Position numbers and translations under genes: made by a program. The notes below the pieces were generated by a model. That model did not search any database. It was not told where the DNA came from and was given only the letters and a program-made list of their open reading frames with translations. Positions 1 through 8,307 of a stretch of DNA of 21,209 nt are shown here, piece after piece. Each line of letters begins with the position of its first letter. Position 1 is the stretch's first letter. The DNA comes from DATGFB01 sp032160545 (GTDB lineage: Bacteria; Actinomycetota; Actinomycetes; Mycobacteriales; Jatrophihabitantaceae), in NCBI GenBank assembly GCA_032160545.1, contig JAVHVN010000073.1, positions 1 to 21,209 of the forward strand. Direction: 5' to 3'.

Positions 1-411
1 CAGCAGCATCGCGGCGATGAAGAGGTTGAGGTAGCCGAAGAAACGGCGCCGTCCCTCGTCGTGGGCCATATAGCCGATCGAGTAGATATGGATGAGCGAG
101 CCGACGCCGGTGATCAGCAAGGCGAAGGTCAGCGACAGCGGATCGAGCAGGAAGCCGACGTCGACCTTGAAGCCGCCGACCGCGATCCAGCTGAACAGGT
201 GCAGGTCGCGAACCCGGCCCTCGCCGCTCTCGGACTTGATCGAGAAGAAGAGCGCGACGGTGTAGATGAACAAGGCCACCGGCACGAGGGCACCGAGCAG
301 GTGGCCCCACTTGTCGGCCCGCTTGCCGAGCAACAGCAGCAGGGCGGCCGACAGCGCCGGCAGCACTACCAGCAGCCAGGCGGCTGACTGGATTCCGTGG
401 GCAGGGCTCAT
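1..411 (-). CDS. nuoL: NADH-quinone oxidoreductase subunit L, N-terminal part (cut by left edge)
   Basis: This is the first 137 codons of the large antiporter-like proton-pumping subunit of complex I, an integral membrane protein. What is visible are two hydrophobic segments near residues 9-28 and 40-57, then the conserved stretches VDVGFLLDPLS (about 83-93) and IHIYSIGYMAHDEG followed by RRRFFGYLNLF (about 107-131), which are typical of NuoL/ND5. The ATG at 411-409 overlaps the TGA of a 14-codon mini-ORF (ATGA). No convincing Shine-Dalgarno lies just upstream of this ATG; the nearest good one (AAGGAG, 462-457) sits before the mini-ORF, so translation may be coupled. The gene follows nuoK in the operon and continues past base 1; nuoM and nuoN would be expected further left. 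The identity is firm; the rest of the protein cannot be judged. Confidence 0.96.
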   Translation of the reverse strand, partial: MSPAHGIQSAAWLLVVLPALSAALLLLLGKRADKWGHLLGALVPVALFIYTVALFFSIKSESGEGRVRDLHLFSWIAVGGFKVDVGFLLDPLSLTFALLITGVGSLIHIYSIGYMAHDEGRRRFFGYLNLFIAAMLL

Positions 412-452
412 GAGCCGAGCACGCTTTTCAGCGAGGCGGGCAGCATGGTCAC
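408..452 (-). CDS. Mini-ORF bridging nuoK and nuoL (14 residues), copy 2 of a duplicated cassette
   Basis: This short frame reads V(M)TMLPASLKSVLGS and stops. It starts with GTG at 452 (an in-frame ATG at 446 is an alternative) and ends in a TGA that overlaps the nuoL ATG as ATGA. AAGGAG (462-457), overlapping the nuoK stop codon, is the only good Shine-Dalgarno in the junction and lies 4 bases before the GTG or 10 before the ATG. It matches the nuoJ-nuoK mini-ORF at 36 of 45 bases with no gaps, and the similarity continues about 10 bases into the next gene. I infer a translated coupling peptide. It could instead be a duplicated leader whose peptide is unimportant. Confidence 0.55.
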   Translation of the reverse strand: MTMLPASLKSVLGS

Positions 453-460
453 TGGGCTCC

Positions 461-760
461 TTAGTACTTCAGCAGGTTCGCGTCATCGACCGAAGCCGAG
501 CGCCGCGTCCGGAAGATGGACATGATGATGGCGAGACCGACGACCACCTCGGCTGCCGCGACGACCATGACGAAGAAGGCCATGATCTGCCCGTCCAGGG
601 TGCCGTTGATCCTGGAGAAGGTAACCAGGGTGAGGTTCACCGCGTTGAGCATCAACTCGACGCACATGAAGACGACGATCGCGTTCCGGCGCACGAGTAC
701 CCCGACCGCGCCGATCGAGAAGAGCGCGGCGGAAAGAACCAAATAGTAGGTAGGGGTCAC
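461..760 (-). CDS. nuoK: NADH-quinone oxidoreductase subunit K
   Basis: This is a small membrane subunit of the proton-pumping arm of complex I, 99 residues and of normal family length. Three hydrophobic helices are visible (about 6-23, 27-49 and 60-82). The two membrane glutamates known to matter in this family are present: Glu35 in VFMCVELMLNA and Glu71 in AAAEVVVG, corresponding to E36 and E72 of the E. coli protein. The GTG start (760-758) gives VTPTYYL and overlaps the TGA of the preceding mini-ORF as GTGA. The frame is open further upstream into nuoJ, but only the GTG gives the standard N-terminus. There is no clear Shine-Dalgarno immediately before the GTG, so initiation probably depends on ribosomes ending the mini-ORF. 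Confidence 0.95.
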   Translation of the reverse strand: MTPTYYLVLSAALFSIGAVGVLVRRNAIVVFMCVELMLNAVNLTLVTFSRINGTLDGQIMAFFVMVVAAAEVVVGLAIIMSIFRTRRSASVDDANLLKY

Positions 761-801
761 GAGCCGAACGCGCCTTTCAGTGAGGCGGGAGGAATGGTCA
801 T
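757..801 (-). CDS. Mini-ORF bridging nuoJ and nuoK (14 residues), copy 1 of a duplicated cassette
   Basis: This frame reads MTIPPASLKGAFGS and stops. Its ATG (801-799) overlaps the nuoJ TGA (800-798) as ATGA, and its own TGA (759-757) overlaps the nuoK GTG as GTGA, so it exactly fills the gap between the two genes. AAGGGAG (816-810) in the end of nuoJ is a good Shine-Dalgarno 8 bases before its ATG. The peptide shares the pattern T-x-x-P-A-S-L-K-x-x-x-G-S with the nuoK-nuoL mini-ORF. I do not recognise the peptide. Translation is inferred from the ribosome-binding site and the double overlap; the differences from copy 2 are mostly amino-acid changing, so selection on the peptide itself is not proven. 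Confidence 0.55.
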   Translation of the reverse strand: MTIPPASLKGAFGS

Positions 802-1571
802 CGGTCCAGCTCCCTTGCGCCGCTGCCACCGACATCGACCCGGGTACCGCCCAGCAACGACTCCTGCGCGATCGTGCCGTCGGGCAGCAGGGCCGGCGTT
901 CCCACCGCGTTGCCCGAGGAGAGCACGCCGGGGCCGGGAAGCGGCTGCGGCCGTCCGGACCGGATGCGCTGCCGAGCGAGTTCCTTCTGCGTCGGCCGCG
1001 GACCCTCGCGCTCGATGTGGGCAAGCACCATCGCACCGACCGCCGCGACGATCAGCAGCGCCGAGGTGAGTTCGAAGGCGAAGAGGTAGTCGCTGAAGAG
1101 CTTGTCAGCGATGTTGTTGACGTTGCCGGAGCTGTTCGCACCGCCGTTCGCCGCGGCGAGATTCTTCGGCGTCTGGCCGGTGAACGCGCGACCGATGGCC
1201 ACCACGAGCAGCAATGCGAAGGCCAAGCCGGACAGCAGCGCGGCAACCCGTTGCCCGCGCAGCGTTTCTACCAGCGAGTCGGATGAATCCCGGCCGATCA
1301 GCATCAGAACGAACAGGAACAGAATCATGATCGCGCCGGTGTAGACGATGATCTGCACCAACCCGAGGAACGGTCCCTGCTCGATGATGTAGAACGCGCC
1401 GAGGCACATCATCGTGGCGACGAGCGACAGCGCCGAGTGGATGGCGTTGCGCAGCAGCACCATGCCGATCGCGCCCGCGAGCGAGATCGGGCCGAGGATC
1501 CAAAAGGCGATCGCCTCGCCGAGCGGCACCTGTCCGTTGACGAGCGGCCCGGCGGCCAGCACGGCACTCAT
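798..1571 (-). CDS. nuoJ: NADH-quinone oxidoreductase subunit J
   Basis: This is a membrane subunit of complex I at the junction with the quinone-reducing arm, 257 residues. Hydrophobic helices lie near residues 18-40, 44-63, 70-92, about 105-125 and about 155-180. The third carries the conserved VQIIVYTGAIMILFLFVLML stretch (about 72-91), the family signature. After the last helix there is a hydrophilic tail of about 70 residues ending RELDR. I chose the ATG at 1571, which shares one base with the nuoI TGA; a GTG immediately before it at 1574 would add one residue and make a GTGA overlap. GGAAGG upstream can serve either start. The end of the gene contains the Shine-Dalgarno for the downstream mini-ORF. 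Confidence 0.94.
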   Translation of the reverse strand: MSAVLAAGPLVNGQVPLGEAIAFWILGPISLAGAIGMVLLRNAIHSALSLVATMMCLGAFYIIEQGPFLGLVQIIVYTGAIMILFLFVLMLIGRDSSDSLVETLRGQRVAALLSGLAFALLLVVAIGRAFTGQTPKNLAAANGGANSSGNVNNIADKLFSDYLFAFELTSALLIVAAVGAMVLAHIEREGPRPTQKELARQRIRSGRPQPLPGPGVLSSGNAVGTPALLPDGTIAQESLLGGTRVDVGGSGARELDR

Positions 1572-2233
1572 CACCCGTGGTGCCTTCCGACCTCGATGGC
1601 GTGGCCGGTGATCGGCTTGCCGGCCACGTTGGCGGTACTCTGCGCCGCGCCCTGCTGCAGCGGGGCCTGCGACTCGACGGTGTAGTAGTCCTTCTCGCTG
1701 TCACCCAGGCGCATCGGGTGCGGCGGGGCCTCCATGCCCGGCAGCAGCGGGGCCATGAGCTGCTCCTTGGTGTAGATCAGCTCCTCGCGGTTGTCCAGCG
1801 CGAGCTCGTACTCGTTCGACATGGTCAGCGAGCGCGTCGGGCAGGCTTCGATGCACAGGCCGCAGAAGATGCAGCGCAGATAGTTGATCTGGTAGATCGC
1901 GCCGTAACGCTCGCCCGGCGAGTAGCGCTCTTCGGCGGTGTTGTCGGCGCCCTCGACATAGATCGCGTCGGCCGGGCAGGCCCACGCGCACAGCTCGCAG
2001 CCGACGCACTTCTCCAGCCCGTCCGGATGCCGGTTGAGCACGTGCCGACCGTGATAGCGGGCCTTCGTCGGGTAGAAGTCGAACGGGTACTGCTCCGTGT
2101 AGACCTTCTTGAACATCGTCGCGAAGGTGAGTCCGAAGCCCTTGGCGAAACCGAGCGCGTTGGTCGTCGGCTGGTACATCGGCGGGGACACGTCGGGGGT
2201 GTTGTTCCCGGGAACGGCGGGAAGGTCAGCCAT
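1571..2233 (-). CDS. nuoI: NADH-quinone oxidoreductase subunit I (two 4Fe-4S clusters)
   Basis: This is the ferredoxin-like subunit that carries clusters N6a and N6b and passes electrons toward NuoB and the quinone site, on the cytoplasmic face of the membrane. The 220-residue frame has two complete cluster motifs, CVGCELCAWACP (Cys 76, 79, 82, 86) and CIFCGLCIEACP (Cys 121, 124, 127, 131). The C-terminal part after about residue 165 is a hydrophilic tail, common in actinobacterial versions. The ATG at 2233 gives MADLPAVPG and overlaps the end of nuoH by 8 bases, with AGAGG about 9 bases upstream. A TTG at 2242 would add three residues but lacks a ribosome-binding site. Confidence 0.96.
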   Translation of the reverse strand: MADLPAVPGNNTPDVSPPMYQPTTNALGFAKGFGLTFATMFKKVYTEQYPFDFYPTKARYHGRHVLNRHPDGLEKCVGCELCAWACPADAIYVEGADNTAEERYSPGERYGAIYQINYLRCIFCGLCIEACPTRSLTMSNEYELALDNREELIYTKEQLMAPLLPGMEAPPHPMRLGDSEKDYYTVESQAPLQQGAAQSTANVAGKPITGHAIEVGRHHG

Positions 2234-3560
2234 CGGTATCAACCTCTGAACGGGTGCCTGGAAGTTCGGCGGCGGGCCGGCTCACGCTCGCAGTCGCGAG
2301 TCGGCGCGGTGGGGTGGGGATGGTGAGATCCATCGGCGGGGTCGGGAAGGTGGACGGCTCCTGCGCGGCGTCCTCTTCGTCCTCGGCGTCTTGTCCCGCA
2401 CGTCGGGCCGCGGCGCCCTCCCAGATCATCAGGCCGGGGACGACGATCAGGAGCAGCACGAACGCGAGGGGAACGATGGTCGCTTCCCACGCCGGCCAGT
2501 TGCGGTCGCGCAGGACGTGGATCGAGGTGACGGCGAGGATCCAGACCAGGTTGATCGGGATGAGCATCTTCCACCCGAAGGCCATGAACTGGTCGTAGCG
2601 CAGCCGGGGCAGGGTGCCCCGCAACCACACGAAGGCGAAGATGATCGCGATGACCTTGGCGGTGAACCACAGCATCGGCCACCAGCCTGAGTTCGCGCCG
2701 TGCCACAGCGAGAGCGGCCACGGAGCGCGCCAGCCGCCGAGGAACAGTGTCGTGGCCAGGGCCGAGACGGTGACCATGTTGATGTACTCGGCGAGGAAGA
2801 ACATCGCGAACTTGAACGACGAGTACTCGGTGTGGAAGCCGCCGACGAGTTCGGACTCGGCTTCGGCGAGGTCGAACGGCGCACGGTTGGTCTCGCCGAC
2901 GACCGCGACGGCGTAGATGCAGAACGATACGAACAGCGGGATGACGTTCCAGGTGTGGGACTGCGAGGCGACGATGCCCGAGGTCGACATGCTTCCGGCG
3001 AACAGGAAGACAGCCACCATCGACAGGCCCATCGCAACCTCATACGAGATCATCTGCGCCGCCGAGCGAAGCCCGCCGAGCAGCGGGTACGTCGACCCGG
3101 ACGCCCAGCCCGACAGCACGATGCCGTACACGCCGAGGGACGAGCAGGCGAACACGACCAACACCCCGACCGGCAGGTCGGTGAGCTGCAGCGCGGTGCG
3201 GTGGCCGAACAGCGAGACCTCGGGCCCGAACGGAATCACGGAGAACGCGACGAATGCCGGGACGGCCGAGAGGATCGGCGCGAGGAAGTACACCGGCTTG
3301 TCGGCCAGGAGCGGGATGACCTCTTCCTTGAAGGCGAGCTTCACGCCGTCGGCCAGCGACTGCAACGTGCCCCACGGCCCGACGCGGTTGGGGCCGATGC
3401 GGTTCTGCATGCGGCCGACGACCTTGCGCTCGAAGACGATCGAGAACAGCGTCATGACGACCAGGAAGGCGAACACGCCGACGACCTTGATCAGGGTGAT
3501 CCAGAGCGGCTGGTCGCCGAACCCGGGCAGGTTCTGAGCCGCGGACGCGAGGACGCTCAT
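2226..3560 (-). CDS. nuoH: NADH-quinone oxidoreductase subunit H with extended C-terminal tail
   Basis: This membrane subunit forms most of the quinone chamber at the interface with the peripheral arm. Recognised stretches are NRIGPNRVGPWGTLQSLADG (residues 53-72) followed by KLAFKEEVIP, and ETNRAPFDLAEAESELVGG (223-241), the conserved acidic loop. About eight hydrophobic helices are visible. The protein is 444 residues, longer than the roughly 325-residue enterobacterial form, because the last 50 or so residues form a hydrophilic tail with an acidic run (DAEDEED) and then proline-rich segments. The ATG at 3560 overlaps the nuoG TGA as ATGA, and GGGAGG lies 6 bases upstream. Confidence 0.97.
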   Translation of the reverse strand: MSVLASAAQNLPGFGDQPLWITLIKVVGVFAFLVVMTLFSIVFERKVVGRMQNRIGPNRVGPWGTLQSLADGVKLAFKEEVIPLLADKPVYFLAPILSAVPAFVAFSVIPFGPEVSLFGHRTALQLTDLPVGVLVVFACSSLGVYGIVLSGWASGSTYPLLGGLRSAAQMISYEVAMGLSMVAVFLFAGSMSTSGIVASQSHTWNVIPLFVSFCIYAVAVVGETNRAPFDLAEAESELVGGFHTEYSSFKFAMFFLAEYINMVTVSALATTLFLGGWRAPWPLSLWHGANSGWWPMLWFTAKVIAIIFAFVWLRGTLPRLRYDQFMAFGWKMLIPINLVWILAVTSIHVLRDRNWPAWEATIVPLAFVLLLIVVPGLMIWEGAAARRAGQDAEDEEDAAQEPSTFPTPPMDLTIPTPPRRLATASVSRPAAELPGTRSEVDTDG

Positions 3561-6004
3561 GACCCCCCTCCCACGCCGACGATCGGTGGGGCGTCGGAGT
3601 CCGTCAGGGTGACCACCGCGCCGGAGGTTACGCCCAGGGTCTTGCGGACGGCGCAGCCGCGCGCGTTAGTAGGCAGCCAGACGACACCATCGGCGGCTGT
3701 CGGATCGACGAGCACCGGCGCCACGATCGTCCCGTGCTCGGTGCTGACGCTGACGTGGCCGCCGTCCGCGAGCCCGGCCCCGGTCGCTGTCGCGGGGCTG
3801 AGGATCGCGCGGGCCGGCTTCGCCGTGCCGGCGAGGTGCTCGTCGCCGACCTGCATGCGCCCCTCGTCGATCAACTCGGGCCACGTCGCGAGCACCGCCT
3901 GCCCCGCCGAGAGCACAGCCGGAGCGGCCGCGCCGAACTGCGGAGCCGCCGCGCGGGGGCCCGGTCCGGCGAGGCGGACCAACTCGGCGCGCACCGCGTC
4001 GATGGTCGGCAGCTGCAGCGCGACGTCGAGTTCCTCGGCCAGCGCGTCCAGCACCCGTGCATCCGACATCGACCCTGGATTGGTGATCGTCAGGTCGAAC
4101 GGCCGGCGGCGGCCTTCCCAGGTGACGTAACGCCCGGACTTCTCCACGGCCGGGGCCACCGGCAGCACGACGTCGGCGTGCTCGGTCACCGCGCTGTGCC
4201 GGAGCTCGAGGCTGACGATGAACCCGGCGCGCTCGAGGGCCTCTTCGGCGATCGCCGGCTGCGCGAAGTCGCCGGGATCGACACCGCCGACGACCAGCGC
4301 CGCGAGCGAGCCGTCGCACACAGCCTGCAGGATCGCGTCGGCGTCGCGGCCCGCGGACGCCGGCAGGCCAGCGCCCCACACGGCCTCGACCTCGGCCCGC
4401 GCTGCGGCGTCGGCAACGCGACGCCCACCAGGCAGCAAATTCGGCACGGCACCGGCGTCGACGGCGCCGCGCTCGCCCGCGCGGCGCGGCACCCAGGCGA
4501 CCTTGGCGCCGGTCCGCTCGCCGAGCGCCGCGACGGCACTCAGTGCACCCGGCGCGGTGGCGAGGCGCTCGCCGGCGAGGATGACCGCGCCCGGTGCCGA
4601 CAGCGCCGTGACGACTGCCGGCTCGAGCGCGCCCAGCGTCGCCGCCTCGCCGCCGGGGACGGTCTGCAGCAGCGTCCCGTCGAGCTTGCGCAGGCCACGC
4701 GATGCGAGCGCGGCGATCGAGAACACGGCGGTGCGCCCGAGACGGGTCGACTTGCGCAGCCGCAGGAAGATGATCGGCGACTCATCCTCGGGCTCGAAGC
4801 CGGCGAGCAACACGGCCGGGGCGTTCTCGAGCGTCTCGTAGGAGACGTGCTCCGGCGTCGTCCCGGCGACGTGCGACGCGAGGAACCCGAGTTCCTCGAC
4901 GCTGCCCGGCCGGGAGCGGAAGTCGATGTCGTTCGTGCCGAGCGCGACCCGGGCGAACTTGGCGTACGCGTACGCGTCCTCTTCGGTCAGGCGGCCGCCG
5001 GGCAGCACGCCCACTCCACCGCGGTCGACGGCCTCGGCGAGTGCGGTGGCCGCACGCCCGAGCGCGTCGGGCCAGCTCGCCTCGACCAAGGTGCCGTCGT
5101 CATCACGGACGAGCGGCGTGAGGATGCGGTCGGCCTGGGTGACGTAGTTGAACGCCCACCGGCCCTTGTCGCAGTTCCACTCCTCGTTGACCTGCGCGTC
5201 GTCGCCCGCGAGCCGGCGGGTGACCTTGCTGCGCCGCCAGTCGGTGCGCAGCGCGCAACCGGACGAGCAGTGCTCGCACACCGAATCGGTCGACAGCAGG
5301 TCGAACGGCCGGGCGCGGAAGCGGTAGGACGCGCCGGTCAGCGCACCCACCGGGCAGATCTGGACGGTGTTGCCCGAGAAGTAGGACTGGAACGGCACTT
5401 CTTCGGAGGTGCCGACCTGCTGCTGGGCACCGCGCTCCAGCAGGTCGATGAACGGGTCGCCCGCGATCTGCTCGGAGAACCGGGTGCAGCGCTGGCACAG
5501 CACGCAGCGCTCACGGTCGAGCAGCACGTTGGTCGAGATGGCGATCGGCTTGGGGAACGTCCGCTTCGCCTCGTGGAAGCGCGACTCGGCGCGGCCGTTG
5601 CTCATCGCCTGGTTCTGCAGCGGGCACTCGCCGCCCTTGTCGCACACCGGGCAGTCGAGCGGATGGTTGATGAGCAGCAGCTCCATGACGCCCTGCTGCG
5701 CCTTGTCGGCGACGGCGGAGGTTAGCTGCGTCTTGACGACCATGCCCGGCATGACCGTCGTGGTGCACGACGCGGCCGGCTTGGGCATGCCGCGGCCGTT
5801 GCCCATGTCCGTGACCTCGACCAGGCACTGCCGGCAGGCGCCGGCGGGATCGAGCAGCGGGTGGTCGCAGAACCGCGGGATCGCGATGCCGAGTTGCTCG
5901 GCCGCTCGGATGAGCAGGGTGCCCTTCGGGACGGAGATCTCGATGCCGTCGATGGTGACGGTGACGAGGTCCTCCTTCGCGGGCGCCTCCGGAGCCTGGG
6001 TCAT
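3557..6004 (-). CDS. nuoG: NADH-quinone oxidoreductase subunit G (iron-sulfur, molybdopterin-oxidoreductase fold)
   Basis: This is the large peripheral-arm subunit that relays electrons from NuoE/NuoF. At the N-terminus the ferredoxin-like domain has the 2Fe-2S ligands Cys46, Cys57, Cys60 and Cys80. Then come the His-ligated 4Fe-4S set (His114, Cys118, Cys121, Cys127), a second 4Fe-4S set (Cys167, Cys170, Cys173, Cys217), and the extra N7 cluster set CEHCSSGC plus Cys278, which some lineages have lost. Residues from about 285 onward form a molybdopterin-oxidoreductase-like domain without obvious cofactor ligands. The length, 815 residues, is normal for actinobacteria. The ATG at 6004 lies one base after the nuoF stop (TGACATG), with AGGAG 8 bases upstream. 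Confidence 0.97.
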   Translation of the reverse strand: MTQAPEAPAKEDLVTVTIDGIEISVPKGTLLIRAAEQLGIAIPRFCDHPLLDPAGACRQCLVEVTDMGNGRGMPKPAASCTTTVMPGMVVKTQLTSAVADKAQQGVMELLLINHPLDCPVCDKGGECPLQNQAMSNGRAESRFHEAKRTFPKPIAISTNVLLDRERCVLCQRCTRFSEQIAGDPFIDLLERGAQQQVGTSEEVPFQSYFSGNTVQICPVGALTGASYRFRARPFDLLSTDSVCEHCSSGCALRTDWRRSKVTRRLAGDDAQVNEEWNCDKGRWAFNYVTQADRILTPLVRDDDGTLVEASWPDALGRAATALAEAVDRGGVGVLPGGRLTEEDAYAYAKFARVALGTNDIDFRSRPGSVEELGFLASHVAGTTPEHVSYETLENAPAVLLAGFEPEDESPIIFLRLRKSTRLGRTAVFSIAALASRGLRKLDGTLLQTVPGGEAATLGALEPAVVTALSAPGAVILAGERLATAPGALSAVAALGERTGAKVAWVPRRAGERGAVDAGAVPNLLPGGRRVADAAARAEVEAVWGAGLPASAGRDADAILQAVCDGSLAALVVGGVDPGDFAQPAIAEEALERAGFIVSLELRHSAVTEHADVVLPVAPAVEKSGRYVTWEGRRRPFDLTITNPGSMSDARVLDALAEELDVALQLPTIDAVRAELVRLAGPGPRAAAPQFGAAAPAVLSAGQAVLATWPELIDEGRMQVGDEHLAGTAKPARAILSPATATGAGLADGGHVSVSTEHGTIVAPVLVDPTAADGVVWLPTNARGCAVRKTLGVTSGAVVTLTDSDAPPIVGVGGGS

Positions 6005-6005
6005 G

Positions 6006-7295
<1,290 letters not shown>

Positions 7296-7296
7296 G

Positions 7297-8307
7297 TCAG
7301 TCGTCCTTCCCGTCGCCCGGTTCGGCCTCGGCGCCTGCCCCTGACCCCTGCGCGTGGCTCGGGTCTGAGGCGGAGGTCGACAGCGGCGCGTCGTGCTCGC
7401 TGGTGGGCTGCTGTCCGGAGGCCGATGACGCCCGCTCGGCGGCCGCGGCGCCGGACGAACGCGAGTCGCGGGCGGCGTACGAGGGAGGCGTGTCGCCGCG
7501 CTGGATCGCGAGCCTCACGCCGATCTCGGTCGGCACGCCGCTACTGACGGCGTCGGGCGCGAGGGTCTCGGCGTCGAAGAAGCCGGCGATCTGGCGCGAG
7601 ATCTGCTTGAAGGTGCACAGCGGCGCACCGCGCGTCGGCAGTGGCCGCTCGCCACCTTGAAGCCTGCCGACGAGGTCGATCGCCGACTCCGGCGACTGGT
7701 TGTCGAAGAACTCGTAGTTCACCGTCACGACCGGTGCGTAGTCGCAGGCGGCCAGGCACTCGGCGTGCTCGAGCGTGATGCGCCCGTCGGCGGTCGTGTC
7801 TTCCCCGGCGGCTGCTCCCCCGCTGCCGTGGGCGCCTGCACTGTTGCCGAGGCCGAGCGTCTCGCGCAGCGTCGCGAAGATCTCGTCGCCGCCGAGCATG
7901 CCGCAGAGCGTGTTCGTGCAGACGCTGACGAGGTACTCGCCGGTGGGCGAGCGCTTGTACATCGTGTAGAACGTCGCCACCGCGGAGACCTGCGCCTTGG
8001 TGAGCCCGAGCGTGTCGGCGCAGAATGCGATGCCGTCGGGCGTGACGTGGCCCTGCACGGATTGCACGAGGTGCAGCATCGGCAGCAGCGCCGAGCGCGA
8101 CTGCCCCTCGGGGTAGCGCGCGATGAGCTCGGCCGCCTCGGCGCGCGTCCGGGTGTCGAAGACGGCCGGGTCGCCCGGACGGTCCAGGCTGATCACCGAG
8201 GTGCGGAAGTTCGCCGCGCCCGACTGGGCGCCGACGGGGATCGTCGGGTTCGCCGCGCCGGTCGCGAACGGCTCGGAGCGGCCGTCGGACGTGGGGAGGG
8301 CAGTCAT
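7297..8307 (-). CDS. nuoE: NADH-quinone oxidoreductase subunit E (2Fe-2S), enlarged
   Basis: This is the thioredoxin-like 2Fe-2S subunit that partners NuoF. The ligands are Cys130 and Cys135 in CTNTLCG and Cys184 and Cys188 in HAECLAACDYAP. At 336 residues it is much longer than the roughly 165-residue E. coli protein. There is an N-terminal extension of about 50 residues, a Gly/Ala-rich insertion between the two cysteine pairs (about 155-176), and a Ser/Ala/Gly-rich C-terminal tail of about 60 residues that looks disordered. I chose the ATG at 8307, which overlaps the nuoD TGA as ATGA; a GTG at 8316 would add three residues. No strong ribosome-binding site precedes either, so it is probably coupled to nuoD. 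Confidence 0.95.
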   Translation of the reverse strand: MTALPTSDGRSEPFATGAANPTIPVGAQSGAANFRTSVISLDRPGDPAVFDTRTRAEAAELIARYPEGQSRSALLPMLHLVQSVQGHVTPDGIAFCADTLGLTKAQVSAVATFYTMYKRSPTGEYLVSVCTNTLCGMLGGDEIFATLRETLGLGNSAGAHGSGGAAAGEDTTADGRITLEHAECLAACDYAPVVTVNYEFFDNQSPESAIDLVGRLQGGERPLPTRGAPLCTFKQISRQIAGFFDAETLAPDAVSSGVPTEIGVRLAIQRGDTPPSYAARDSRSSGAAAAERASSASGQQPTSEHDAPLSTSASDPSHAQGSGAGAEAEPGDGKDD

